From Methanosarcinales archaeon (lineage in GTDB: Archaea; Halobacteriota; Syntropharchaeia; Alkanophagales; Methanospirareceae): 11,967 nt of DNA. The position numbers were made by a program, and so were the translations under genes. The notes beneath the pieces are model-generated. The model saw nothing but the letters and a program-made list of their open reading frames with translations, did not search any database and was not told the origin of the DNA. Location: contig JAODGR010000047.1 of the NCBI GenBank assembly GCA_025464275.1, forward strand, positions 1-11,967. The letters are read 5' to 3'. Positions 1 through 6,959 of the stretch are shown here, one piece after another. Within the stretch, counting starts at the first letter, position 1. Each line of letters opens with the position of its first letter.

Positions 1-45
1 AGTTAAGAGTTATACACAGACGCTATACATATACAATGAAAGACA

Positions 46-387
46 ATGAAAGAGCTGATAATCGCATCGGCGGCATTCGCATTTTTCATCCTGTGTCCAC
101 GGATGGCGGGCATGACGAAGGTAATATCAGATGCAAGCCATGTGGAGCTGGTGAAGGTGGTGGTATTTGGGACAATATTTGCACTTCCACTGATAATTGC
201 TATGGCACTCATATTCGCAAGGTATGGACTCATAGCAGCTTTGATATTCGCCATAGTCACTGATTTCGCATCGGCATTACTGATGCGTGAGATAAGCATG
301 AAAGCGGGTGTGGAAACTCTTGTAATCGCGTTGTTCGTGATCATAGGTGTTAAAGTCGCATCTATGGTCTCAGGATGGATGAGCTGA
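46..387 (+). CDS. small multi-pass membrane protein, unknown function
   Basis: A 113-residue very hydrophobic protein that I cannot assign to a family. Hydrophobic segments lie at about residues 3-17, 36-58, 62-80 and 89-109, so three or four membrane helices are likely. Short polar links carry C17-P18-R19 and a D73 inside the third hydrophobic segment. There is no catalytic motif. No clear Shine-Dalgarno site precedes the ATG, and a TATA-like stretch at 10-32 lies close upstream, so the message could be leaderless or nearly so. An ATG ten bases upstream is in another frame that gives only a 75-residue non-membrane peptide. The reading frame is supported by its coherent membrane pattern. It faces the inositol-phosphate synthase gene tail-to-tail across 76 bases, so no operon link can be inferred. 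Whether it is a transporter fragment, subunit or stand-alone protein cannot be told. Confidence 0.72.
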   Translation: MKELIIASAAFAFFILCPRMAGMTKVISDASHVELVKVVVFGTIFALPLIIAMALIFARYGLIAALIFAIVTDFASALLMREISMKAGVETLVIALFVIIGVKVASMVSGWMS

Positions 388-463
388 CGCGGTGACTGGC
401 ATCAAATGGCGTTTCAATGAGAAGAAAGGAGAAAATAGGGGAGGAGAGAGGGCACCACAGACA

Positions 464-1669
464 TCAATTGCTCACTTCGGGTTCTCCTCCGTCAGTTCCA
501 CCACCCTTCTCCCTCTCCCCGTCGCCGATATCAATACTTCCATATCCGATCCATGACCTGACCAATTCAAATGCGAAGACCTTTGGAATCGCTTTCGCAT
601 CCCTCGGACCCGGCATCTTCATGTAGAACGCATTTATCGGGTAGACCGTGCCGTATTCTCCACGCTCTATCGCGATCTTGGCGAGTCTGATGAGGTCAAC
701 GAGCATTCCTGCGAGTGCTGGACTGTCGTTTATGCGGGCGGTTATCGTCAGTTCATCTTCGGCTCCGTTGAACGAGATGTAAGGGATGTGCATCGCCACG
801 AACTTCTTATCGCCGAGTGGCATCAGATAACCGGTGGGTTTGATGTAATGAGGCACCTCGTATCCCAGGATATCATGCACGATTGAGCTCTTCGTGGTCT
901 CCTTTGCGAGATTCCTCTCCGGCTCCATCAAGCTCAGGAAATCCGTGTTCCCACCGATATTGAACTGTGATATGCAGAGCACCCTCCGGCTCCTCTGGCG
1001 CATATGCTCGAGAATGTCCGCGGTGAGTGGCGTTGCACCGCTCGCACCATCATCTCCGAAGACCACACATGAATTCCTCTTCGCAAGTTCAACGCATGCG
1101 GGGTCGTTTGCAATCTGCGCGGGTATGCAGTTTATGAACGCCGACGGCTTATCATACTGCGTGACCGAGTAGAAATACAACTGAGATGCTGAAACCCGGT
1201 CATATCGGTTCTCTCTTATCGCCCTCTCCAGTTCCGTGGCATCATGAAACGGCTGAACGTTCTCGGTGGTTGTCAGATTGATGAATACCTCCACCTCGTC
1301 ACGCTCGTACTCCTCCACAAGACGCCACACCACCTCCTCAAGTCCGGTATCCGCCATCGCTCCGTTCAGCATCTCTTCTCCGCCTTCACCGCTACTCCTC
1401 TGCGGCTGACGGTATCCCCTCTTCACCGTATAGTCGTTCTCAAAGCTGATTCCCCCATTCCAATACCAGCTCACGATATCCGAGAGCCTCCTGCCCACTT
1501 TCCTCTCATCTATATCAAACGCACGCACCAGCTCGATCTCCTCTATGCTCTCCGGTATGTGTTCGGCGAGCGGGATGCCTTCATACCCTATCTCTCCTTC
1601 CTTTATCCGTTGAAGACCTGCAGCAAGTATAGATGCAACATATCCCTGCCCAAAAATCGCAGTTCTCAT
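464..1669 (-). CDS. ino1: myo-inositol-1-phosphate synthase (archaeal type)
   Basis: Converts glucose-6-phosphate to L-myo-inositol-1-phosphate with NAD(+), the first step to inositol phospholipids and, in some archaea, di-myo-inositol phosphate solutes; cytosolic. The 401-residue product starts with a Rossmann loop (GQGYVA, 7-12). It carries the family core NCIPAQIAND (180-189), DDGASGATPLTADIL (206-220), FNIGGNTDFLSL (236-247), KSSIVHDILGY (260-270) and PTGYLMPLGDKKF (278-290), the last two rich in the lysines and aspartates used in cyclisation. Length is close to other archaeal synthases, about 390 residues. An in-frame ATG 18 codons upstream exists, but the ATG used here has GGAGGTGA ten bases before it and puts the nucleotide-binding strand at the N-terminus. 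The last 25 residues or so are glycine- and acid-rich and look like a non-conserved tail. The gene stands alone with an AT-rich promoter region upstream. Confidence 0.95.
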   Translation of the reverse strand: MRTAIFGQGYVASILAAGLQRIKEGEIGYEGIPLAEHIPESIEEIELVRAFDIDERKVGRRLSDIVSWYWNGGISFENDYTVKRGYRQPQRSSGEGGEEMLNGAMADTGLEEVVWRLVEEYERDEVEVFINLTTTENVQPFHDATELERAIRENRYDRVSASQLYFYSVTQYDKPSAFINCIPAQIANDPACVELAKRNSCVVFGDDGASGATPLTADILEHMRQRSRRVLCISQFNIGGNTDFLSLMEPERNLAKETTKSSIVHDILGYEVPHYIKPTGYLMPLGDKKFVAMHIPYISFNGAEDELTITARINDSPALAGMLVDLIRLAKIAIERGEYGTVYPINAFYMKMPGPRDAKAIPKVFAFELVRSWIGYGSIDIGDGEREKGGGTDGGEPEVSN

Positions 1670-1762
1670 ATCTCTCCTATCACCTCCTTCCGACAAAGTA
1701 AAACACGACAGCGCGCAGCGCATGCATGTGTGCTGCTGCGCAGTTTCTCCTCACTTACACTT

Positions 1763-1820
1763 ACTATATACTGCCGGTATAATATATAATATATAGAGAT
1801 ATTTTTGATATATAAAAATA
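1763..1820 (-). promoter_or_regulatory. AT-rich promoter region of ino1
   Basis: This part of the 193-base gap upstream of ino1 holds three TATA-like boxes on the minus strand: TTTTTATATATC at 1807-1818, TATATTATATATT around 1781-1794 and GTATATAG at 1763-1770. Initiation about 25 bases downstream of each would leave leaders of roughly 115, 90 and 70 bases. The strongest archaeal TATA match is the first. Which one is used cannot be decided from sequence. The same T-rich strand also lies just behind the stop of the coiled-coil gene and may help end its transcript; a short GGGA/TCCC hairpin at 1830-1844 precedes it. Confidence 0.5.
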
Positions 1821-1862
1821 GAAAGACCCGGGACCACCACTCCCACTGTTACTATCCTGTTA

Positions 1863-2729
1863 CTATTCCAGTAGCATCTCCGATTTCTGAAGCATCAGCA
1901 AGTCTTCGGTACTCAACTTCTCTCCCTCTCTGAATCGCTCATATATACTCTTCGCCCTCTTCCTCGCCTCCATCCGCTCCTTGAAACTCCAATCTTCTCT
2001 TATCTTACGTCTTAAGCCGCTAATCACGTGATTGAAATCCCTTATGTCACGGAGACAGCGTACAAAGAGGCGGTGCGCCTCATCCGCAGCCTCCTGCGCC
2101 TCAAGATACAGCCGGTGCGCCTCATCCGCCTTCTCTCTTATCCTGTCCGCCTCCCTGAACCACTCCACCATCTTATCATGACACTCATGAGAGAGCTTGA
2201 CATAATTCAATACCTCCTCGTGATACTTATCCGCCTCCCTCTTGTAGCGCTGTGCCTCCTTCAGCAGCTCCTTCAGCTTGAGGTCCTTCTCAAATTCCTT
2301 CTGCATCGCTGCGAACTCCTTCCTCAGCTCGGTTATCTTCGCTACCAGCTTCTTCTCCTTGTCCTTGCTCAATACCTCCACCTGCTGCCGCATCTCCAGC
2401 TCTTCTATCCGCCTCCTGAGTCGCTCGAAAGTGCGAATACTCTCCAGGTCGTTCCTCTTTCGCAACTTCTCCACCATGGAATAGTACCGTGATGCTTTCC
2501 TGTTCAGCTCACCACGCTTCTCCTTCTTCGCCTCTATCAGCTTCTCGTATTCTTCACGCTGCTTCTTGTATTCCTTCGCCTTTGCCACTGCTTCTTTTAT
2601 CCGGCTGTTCAGTTCATCACGTAAATCCGCCCATTTGCTCGCTTCTGCATTCAGCTCTGTCCTCCTCTTCTTGTATTCCTCTGCCTTCTTTATTACTTCC
2701 GCCCGTCTCGCCTCCAGTTCCTCAAGCAT
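1863..2729 (-). CDS. long coiled-coil protein (COG1340-like)
   Basis: A 288-residue protein that is almost wholly charged helix: alternating Lys/Arg/Glu with regularly spaced Leu/Ala/Tyr from residue 2 to about 240, typical of an extended coiled coil. It has no signal peptide, no membrane segment and no catalytic motif. The architecture matches the uncharacterised archaeal coiled-coil proteins grouped as COG1340, sometimes misannotated as phosphoserine phosphatase; this is a recognition by pattern and is not certain. ADEAHRL occurs twice 14 residues apart (201-207 and 215-221), mirrored by an exact 17-base DNA repeat. The C-terminal 45 residues (WSFKERMEARKRAKSIYERFREGEKLSTEDLLML) look like a small conserved helical module rather than coiled coil. 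The start ATG lacks a clear Shine-Dalgarno site and follows a homopurine leader. The gene ends with tandem stops TAG TAA. Function unknown; a scaffold or structural role is plausible but is not shown. Confidence 0.85.
   Translation of the reverse strand: MLEELEARRAEVIKKAEEYKKRRTELNAEASKWADLRDELNSRIKEAVAKAKEYKKQREEYEKLIEAKKEKRGELNRKASRYYSMVEKLRKRNDLESIRTFERLRRRIEELEMRQQVEVLSKDKEKKLVAKITELRKEFAAMQKEFEKDLKLKELLKEAQRYKREADKYHEEVLNYVKLSHECHDKMVEWFREADRIREKADEAHRLYLEAQEAADEAHRLFVRCLRDIRDFNHVISGLRRKIREDWSFKERMEARKRAKSIYERFREGEKLSTEDLLMLQKSEMLLE
2071..2129 (-). repeat. 17-base direct repeat inside coiled-coil gene
   Basis: The 17-base string CGGTGCGCCTCATCCGC occurs at 2071-2087 and again at 2113-2129, 42 bases apart on the plus strand. 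In the coding (minus) strand both copies encode the ADEAHR(L) unit at the same register, two heptads apart, which suggests a small internal duplication within the coiled coil. Confidence 0.8.
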
Positions 2730-2739
2730 TCTTATCTTA

Positions 2740-2781
2740 TCTCTTCTTTCTCTTCTCTCTTCTCTCTTCTTCCTTCTCTTT
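2740..2781 (-). other. 42-base homopurine tract in leader of coiled-coil gene
   Basis: From 2740 to 2781 the plus strand contains only pyrimidines, so the minus (message) strand is an unbroken run of A and G ending about ten bases before the coiled-coil start codon. Mirror-like GA repeats of this kind can form triplex DNA or unstructured purine-rich leaders. No function is shown. Confidence 0.6.
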
Positions 2782-2850
2782 ATTTCACCCTCCGTCGGTC
2801 TGTCGTCTCTCTTTATTATACCTTACATCTATATCTATCCTATCCCCTCC

Positions 2851-2860
2851 TTTATAAATA
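2851..2860 (-). promoter_or_regulatory. TATA box for coiled-coil gene
   Basis: The minus strand reads TATTTATAAA, a good archaeal TATA element, in the 146-base gap between the glyA stop and the coiled-coil start. Initiation about 25 bases downstream would give a leader of about 100 bases that includes the homopurine tract. A second weaker candidate, TATAATAAAG, lies at 2812-2821. Confidence 0.4.
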
Positions 2861-2875
2861 CCTTGCACTTATTTC

Positions 2876-4162
2876 TTATCCATGAAAGGGATTCTGATAT
2901 GCAGCTCCATCATCAAAAGAATAATGCACGTTCTGGAATTCACTCTTCAGCGATTTTACATCCTCCTTTATGCTGGCGACCGATTCGCCCTCTATTAACA
3001 GCCTCCTCATGAGCGATGCTATCTCTATCATCTCAGATTCTCCCATCCCTGTTCGTGTGAGCTCCTGTACTCCAAGCCTTATCCCTGAAGGGCTATCCGG
3101 TTCTGTATCAAATGGTAGCATGTTCTTATTGGTGATGATATATGCCTCTTCCAGTCGCTTCGCCACTGCATCGCCTCCACCCAGTTCGCGTACATCAATG
3201 ACAACCTGATGTGACTCGGTGAATCCTTTATGCTCACACAGGACCTTGAAACCCGACTCGTATAGCGCCTGAGCCAGTGATTTCGCATTCGCCTGTATCT
3301 GTGCTGCATAGCCTGCACCGAAATGGAGCATCTCCTGCAGTGTCACTGCCAGTCCAGCGATGTGATGGAGATGATGGTTGCTCACAGTCCCCGGGAAGAC
3401 TGCCCGGTCTATTTTATTCTTCAAACTCCCTTTACAGAGTATCATGGCGCCCTGAGGACCCGGGAAGGTCTTGTGCGTACTGCTTGTGACGACATCAGCG
3501 CCCTCACGCAGCGGGTCCTGGAATTTAGCGCCCGCTATAAGCCCCAGTACATGCGAGGCGTCGTAGACCACAGTGGCGCCAATCTCATCTGCAGCCAGTC
3601 GGATCTCATGAATCGGGTGAGGAAACAGGAACAGGCTTGCACCGAGCAATATCAGCTTAGGTCTGACCTCCTTCATCGCCCGCACCATCTGGTCTATGTC
3701 TATATTCATCTCCCTCACATCGAACGGTATCTCTTCCAGCTTTAAACCTCGCAACCCGGGTACAGAATAAGCAGAATGGCTTATATGCCCACCATCAGGG
3801 ACAGATAGTGCCATCATCGTATCACCCGGGGAAGTAAGGGCGAACAGTGCGGCTATATTCGCAGTGACACCCGAAACGGGCTTTACATTCACGTGCTCCG
3901 CCCTGAATAACTCCTTTGCCCACCTTATTGCTCGCCCCTCCACCTCATCTATATACCTGCAACCCTGATAAAACCTCGCTCCCACTTCGCCCTCGGCATA
4001 CCTGTGTGAGAGGTCGGAGGCAAGGAGAATCCGCACCCGCTCACTCGTTACATTCTCACTCGCTATCATTGGGAGAGCATTCCTGTACAGCTCCTGATGC
4101 TCCTCCACCGCATGCATTATCGCTTCTATCTCATCCACCCCTGTCATGCCCCGAGCCTGCAT
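2876..4162 (-). CDS. glyA: serine hydroxymethyltransferase
   Basis: PLP enzyme that interconverts serine and glycine and passes the one-carbon unit to a pterin carrier (tetrahydrofolate or tetrahydromethanopterin in archaea). With numbering from a GTG two codons upstream, visible features are IASEN (35-39), RYAEGEVGARFYQGC (56-70) for substrate and pterin contacts, the PLP-anchoring YDASH (D203, H206), the Schiff-base lysine in TSSTHKTFPGPQG (K233), VSNHHLHHIAG (262-272), and SGIRLGVQELTRTGM with the carboxylate-binding R363. The VSNHHLHH segment differs from bacterial GlyA and is typical of archaeal forms. I chose the ATG at 4162 (428 residues) because GGAG sits nine bases upstream; the GTG at 4168 is only three bases from it. 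It begins 26 bases after pyrB, so the two are probably co-transcribed. Full length; confident for the family. Confidence 0.95.
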   Translation of the reverse strand: MQARGMTGVDEIEAIMHAVEEHQELYRNALPMIASENVTSERVRILLASDLSHRYAEGEVGARFYQGCRYIDEVEGRAIRWAKELFRAEHVNVKPVSGVTANIAALFALTSPGDTMMALSVPDGGHISHSAYSVPGLRGLKLEEIPFDVREMNIDIDQMVRAMKEVRPKLILLGASLFLFPHPIHEIRLAADEIGATVVYDASHVLGLIAGAKFQDPLREGADVVTSSTHKTFPGPQGAMILCKGSLKNKIDRAVFPGTVSNHHLHHIAGLAVTLQEMLHFGAGYAAQIQANAKSLAQALYESGFKVLCEHKGFTESHQVVIDVRELGGGDAVAKRLEEAYIITNKNMLPFDTEPDSPSGIRLGVQELTRTGMGESEMIEIASLMRRLLIEGESVASIKEDVKSLKSEFQNVHYSFDDGAAYQNPFHG

Positions 4163-4188
4163 CTCCACCCACTCCTTTACCCTTACCT

Positions 4189-5109
4189 TTACTTAGCACC
4201 CAGCAATATAGAAAGAATAGCCATTCTCACGGGTACCCCGTAGAAAGCCTGGAGGAAATACCTCGCATTCCTCGTGCTATCCACCCTCGTATCTATCTCA
4301 TCCACCCGTGGCAGGGGGTGCATCACCACCACATCCTCGTTCTCTGCTATGAGCTCCGGCGTTATACGATATACACCCGCGACTCTGGTGTACTCCGTGG
4401 GGTCAGGGAATCTCTCTCTCTGTATCCTCGTCACATAAAGGATGTTCACATCCCTTATCACTTCCCCTACATCCTCGTATTCAAATATCTCCGCTCCTGC
4501 ATCCTCAAGGTCTGATTTTATCTCCTCTGGCATCCTCAACGTGGGTGGTGACACCAGGTAGAGTATGGCTTTGTAGAGCGCGAGCGCATACGCGAGTGAA
4601 TGTACCGTTCTGCCATATTTCAGGTCTCCTATGAGTGCGATTCGGAGGTTATCAAGCAACCCCTCACGCTTGATTGTGTATAAATCGAGGAGTGTCTGGG
4701 TGGGATGCTGCCCTGCGCCGTCACCCGCGTTGATTATGGGTACGGTGGAGAAAGAAGCAGCCATTCGCGCTGCTCCCTCCTTCGGATGCCTCAGCGCTAT
4801 CACATCACAGTAGCTGGATACGGTTCTTATGGTATCTGCGAGGTTCTCCCCTTTTGCCACTGAACTCGCTTCTGGTGAGTGCATATTTATCACTTCACCA
4901 CCTAACCGCTTCATCGCAGTCTCAAAAGAGAGGCGTGTCCTCGTGCTCGGCTCATAGAACAGATTCGCGAGTATCTTACCAGCCAGCAAATCAGAGCCGC
5001 ACTTCGTACCCCTCGCGTACGGTTCCATCTCCTCCGCCCTGCTCAGGACGAAATCTATCTCCCGCTTTGAGAGCTCACGTATCGAGATGATATGCCCGTT
5101 GGAGAACAT
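4189..5109 (-). CDS. pyrB: aspartate carbamoyltransferase catalytic subunit
   Basis: Transfers carbamoyl from carbamoyl phosphate to aspartate, the first committed step of pyrimidine synthesis; cytosolic trimer. The 306 residues show the carbamoyl-phosphate loop FYEPSTRTRLSFE (51-63), the active-site loop SSVAKGE with K86 (82-88), HPTQTLLDLYTI (135-146), the aspartate-domain glycine loop GDLKYGRTVHS (161-171), the RxQ-type loop TRIQRERF (227-234) and HPLPR (264-268). Length matches the family (about 305). Start: the only Met before the first strand; no good Shine-Dalgarno site is visible, and the leader is unusually U-rich. The regulatory subunit gene pyrI, often directly downstream in archaea, is not here; glyA takes that place. 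A pyrI elsewhere in the genome would be needed for allosteric control. Confidence 0.97.
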   Translation of the reverse strand: MFSNGHIISIRELSKREIDFVLSRAEEMEPYARGTKCGSDLLAGKILANLFYEPSTRTRLSFETAMKRLGGEVINMHSPEASSVAKGENLADTIRTVSSYCDVIALRHPKEGAARMAASFSTVPIINAGDGAGQHPTQTLLDLYTIKREGLLDNLRIALIGDLKYGRTVHSLAYALALYKAILYLVSPPTLRMPEEIKSDLEDAGAEIFEYEDVGEVIRDVNILYVTRIQRERFPDPTEYTRVAGVYRITPELIAENEDVVVMHPLPRVDEIDTRVDSTRNARYFLQAFYGVPVRMAILSILLGAK

Positions 5110-5141
5110 GAACTAAGATAAAAGAAGAGAGTGAGAGAAAT

Positions 5142-5170
5142 AAAAATAGTAAATAGTAAAAAGATAAAAA
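5142..5170 (-). terminator. U-rich tract: alba terminator and/or pyrB leader element
   Basis: On the minus strand this stretch carries three T5 runs (5166-5170, 5158-5162, 5142-5146) spaced by short AT-rich sequence, about 60-90 bases after the alba stop codon. Oligo-T tracts like this are the standard archaeal intrinsic termination signal, so it probably ends the alba transcript. It also lies downstream of the best TATA box for pyrB, so it may be within or at the start of the pyrB message. Confidence 0.5.
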
Positions 5171-5185
5171 GAGAGGAGAGCTCAC

Positions 5186-5195
5186 TTTATATAAA
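5186..5195 (-). promoter_or_regulatory. TATA box for pyrB-glyA
   Basis: TTTATATAAA lies between the alba stop and the pyrB start, a near-consensus archaeal TATA element. Initiation about 25 bases downstream would fall near 5163, giving a leader of about 50 bases that is almost entirely pyrimidines and A. The box is palindromic, so its direction is judged from the position of pyrB only. Confidence 0.55.
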
Positions 5196-5231
5196 CCATA
5201 GCTGCACTACGCTACTTCTGCTCTCTCCCCT

Positions 5232-5510
5232 TCACGCCTTCGCTTTCATTGTTATTTCCATCGAGGAAACGTTTGCCTTGTCTCCTCCTTCGCCCACTAT
5301 CGACTCTGTTCCTATCTTTATGTCTTTTATCTCTACGCCTGGCATGAACTTGTTCTTCACCACCTCCGCGGTATCCACAGCCCTCGAGATCGCTCTCCCT
5401 CGCGCTTTTATTACCACCTCATCGAATCCGTTGTTGAACTGCGTTACTACCGCCAGGACATAGCTCATCACGGGCTTGTTTCCGATATATATCACGTTGT
5501 CTTCTGGCAT
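5232..5510 (-). CDS. albA: Alba DNA/RNA-binding chromatin protein
   Basis: Abundant archaeal nucleic-acid-binding protein that coats and bridges DNA and binds RNA; acts as a dimer in the nucleoid. The 92 residues contain the family signature: NVIYIGNKPVMSYVLAVVTQ (5-24), IKARGRAISRAVDTAEVV (34-51), the flexible hairpin tip FMPGVEIKDIKIGTE (55-69) and the closing strand VSSMEITMKAK (81-91). N11-K12 corresponds to the K16-K17 pair of Sulfolobus Alba, so the acetylated lysine is replaced by Asn, as I recall for other euryarchaeal forms. An upstream in-frame ATG would add 28 hydrophobic residues foreign to the family. The ATG chosen has GAGGTGA seven bases upstream. The gene is monocistronic, with its own promoter directly behind the glycosyltransferase-HisI stop and a T-rich tract after it. 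Confidence 0.96.
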   Translation of the reverse strand: MPEDNVIYIGNKPVMSYVLAVVTQFNNGFDEVVIKARGRAISRAVDTAEVVKNKFMPGVEIKDIKIGTESIVGEGGDKANVSSMEITMKAKA

Positions 5511-5552
5511 TTTTGCTTCACCTCGCTTATAGTATAGGTTGCCTACCCTACT

Positions 5553-5573
5553 ATATAAAAACATTATATAAAT
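5553..5573 (-). promoter_or_regulatory. TATA boxes for albA
   Basis: The minus strand has two overlapping-quality TATA elements, ATTTATATAAT (5563-5573) and TTTTATATAG (5551-5560), in the 80 bases between the upstream stop and the albA start. Initiation 25 bases after the nearer one would give a leader of about 20 bases that still includes the Shine-Dalgarno GAGGTGA. Confidence 0.55.
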
Positions 5574-5590
5574 ATCAATACCATACTGTC

Positions 5591-6943
5591 TCAAACCCCC
5601 TTCCGGTCTTGTTTCTTACCATACCTCTCCTCGGGGTCGAAGACCTTCTCCCCCACTATCTCCCCGTTTATCCTCCGATAGAAGCAGGACCGGTACCCGG
5701 TATGGCATGCGCCACCTATCTGTTCCACCTTCAGAAGCACGGAATCGCCATCACAGTCGATGAGGATGTCCTTCACCAGCTGCTCGTTGCCTGATGTCTC
5801 GCCTTTTCGCCATAGCTTGCTCCTGCTTCTGCTCCAGTAATGCGCTTTCCCGGTCTCCAGTGTGAGTCGAAGCGCCTCCTCGTTCATGTGTGCGAGCATC
5901 AGCACCTCACCCGTCTCGTGATCCTGTGCTACTGCATGTATCAAGCCTTTCTCCGTGGCTATCGGCACCTTCAGAGCCATATTCATGGCTGTGGCTGGTG
6001 TATCATCCCCTGCCTTATTCACTCTATTCACTCCACTATTCATCTTCCTGTCCCTGTTCCCCTCCCTCTTCACCGCTTCTATCGTCTCCCGGTGTAATGT
6101 CACCAGTAAATCGCCAAGCAGACCAAATATAAGGAACTGCACACCAGAAATGATCATCAGAGAGGTGAATACGGTGAGAAGTACGTGCGTCACACCATTA
6201 AGCCACTCATAAACGACATAGATACCGGAGATGAGACCGGTGGAGATGAATGCGGAGCCGATGATACCGAAGTAAAATACCGGGTTGTGCGTTCTCGCAA
6301 GCACATACAGCGTATAGGTTATTCGCGTACCATCGCGGAGGAAGTTGAGCTTCGACTTACCCCGCCTCTTATGATAGCTGATGGGTACTTCTTTCAGTCT
6401 TATCCCCTTCTTCACCGATTCCACGGTCATCTCAGCTTCTATCTCAAAACCCTCCCTCCTCAGCGTCATCTTCCTCACCGCTTCCTTCGTGAACGCCCGA
6501 TAACCGGATAGGATATCCTGCAGTTCTATCCCGTAGCCTATACTGAATATCTTATTCAGGACTTTATTCCCCAGCCGATGTAGAAGCGCAAATGCACCAC
6601 CATAAGCGAATCGATTCCCGATAACCTGCTCCGCCTCGCCACGTTCTATCGGGTCGAGCAGTCGCTGCACCTCCTCAGGTGAGTACGTGCCGTCACCATC
6701 GATCATCACGATGACATCACTATCTATGAGCTCGAAAGCCTGTCTGATTGCTGTACCCTTACCCTTACCACGCTGTATCTCCACCCTTGCACCCGCCTGC
6801 TTTGCTATCTCACGTGTGGAATCCGTACTCCCGCCATCAATGACGAAGATATTATCAAATCCCTGCTGCTTGAACGCCTCTATTACCTCCCCTATCGTCT
6901 CCTCCTCGTTCAGCGTGGGTATCAGGATGCAGACATCACTCAT
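5591..6943 (-). CDS. GT2 glycosyltransferase fused to phosphoribosyl-AMP cyclohydrolase (HisI)
   Basis: One 450-codon frame with two recognisable enzymes. Residues 1-215 are a GT-A family 2 glycosyltransferase of the dolichyl-phosphate sugar synthase type: IPTLNEEETIGEVI (8-21), IDGGSTDST (35-43), the metal-binding DGD (82-84), GNRF (109-112), LSGYRAF (145-151) and KRRGKSKLNF (192-201). Two membrane helices follow at about 221-247 and 252-282. After a hydrophilic linker (285-325), residues 326-435 are HisI, which opens the ring of phosphoribosyl-AMP in histidine synthesis: AQDHETGEVLMLAHMNEEAL (339-358), HYWSRSRSKLWRKGETSGN (368-386), the magnesium site DCDGD (396-400) and zinc cysteines C397, C413 and C420. 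With two membrane passes both domains would face the cytosol. It starts 16 bases after nusG. An internal ATG (codon 301, at 6043) could also give a free 150-residue HisI. Confidence 0.9.
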   Translation of the reverse strand: MSDVCILIPTLNEEETIGEVIEAFKQQGFDNIFVIDGGSTDSTREIAKQAGARVEIQRGKGKGTAIRQAFELIDSDVIVMIDGDGTYSPEEVQRLLDPIERGEAEQVIGNRFAYGGAFALLHRLGNKVLNKIFSIGYGIELQDILSGYRAFTKEAVRKMTLRREGFEIEAEMTVESVKKGIRLKEVPISYHKRRGKSKLNFLRDGTRITYTLYVLARTHNPVFYFGIIGSAFISTGLISGIYVVYEWLNGVTHVLLTVFTSLMIISGVQFLIFGLLGDLLVTLHRETIEAVKREGNRDRKMNSGVNRVNKAGDDTPATAMNMALKVPIATEKGLIHAVAQDHETGEVLMLAHMNEEALRLTLETGKAHYWSRSRSKLWRKGETSGNEQLVKDILIDCDGDSVLLKVEQIGGACHTGYRSCFYRRINGEIVGEKVFDPEERYGKKQDRKGV

Positions 6944-6959
6944 CTCTCTATGGTCTGTT

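Noticed and set aside
1670..1723. 18-residue N-terminal extension of inositol-phosphate synthase
   Set aside because: The downstream ATG has GGAGGTGA at ideal spacing and directly begins the Rossmann strand.
1244..1789. 181-codon plus-strand frame antisense to ino1 and its promoter
   Set aside because: No recognisable domain and it runs through the AT-rich promoter gap.
1830..1844. Bacterial-type intrinsic terminator after the coiled-coil gene
   Set aside because: The stem is only four base pairs; the T-rich sequence behind it is better explained as the ino1 promoter, though it may help termination.
2071..2129. CRISPR-like direct repeats
   Set aside because: Two copies only, 42 bases apart, in register with a heptad-based protein repeat.
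3916..4515. 199-codon plus-strand frame spanning the glyA/pyrB junction
   Set aside because: Low-complexity Pro/Leu/His/Ser-rich translation, antisense to two well-conserved enzymes.
5511..5594. N-terminal 28-residue extension of Alba
   Set aside because: It would be hydrophobic, crosses the albA TATA boxes, and the internal ATG has a strong GAGGTGA site and matches the family start.
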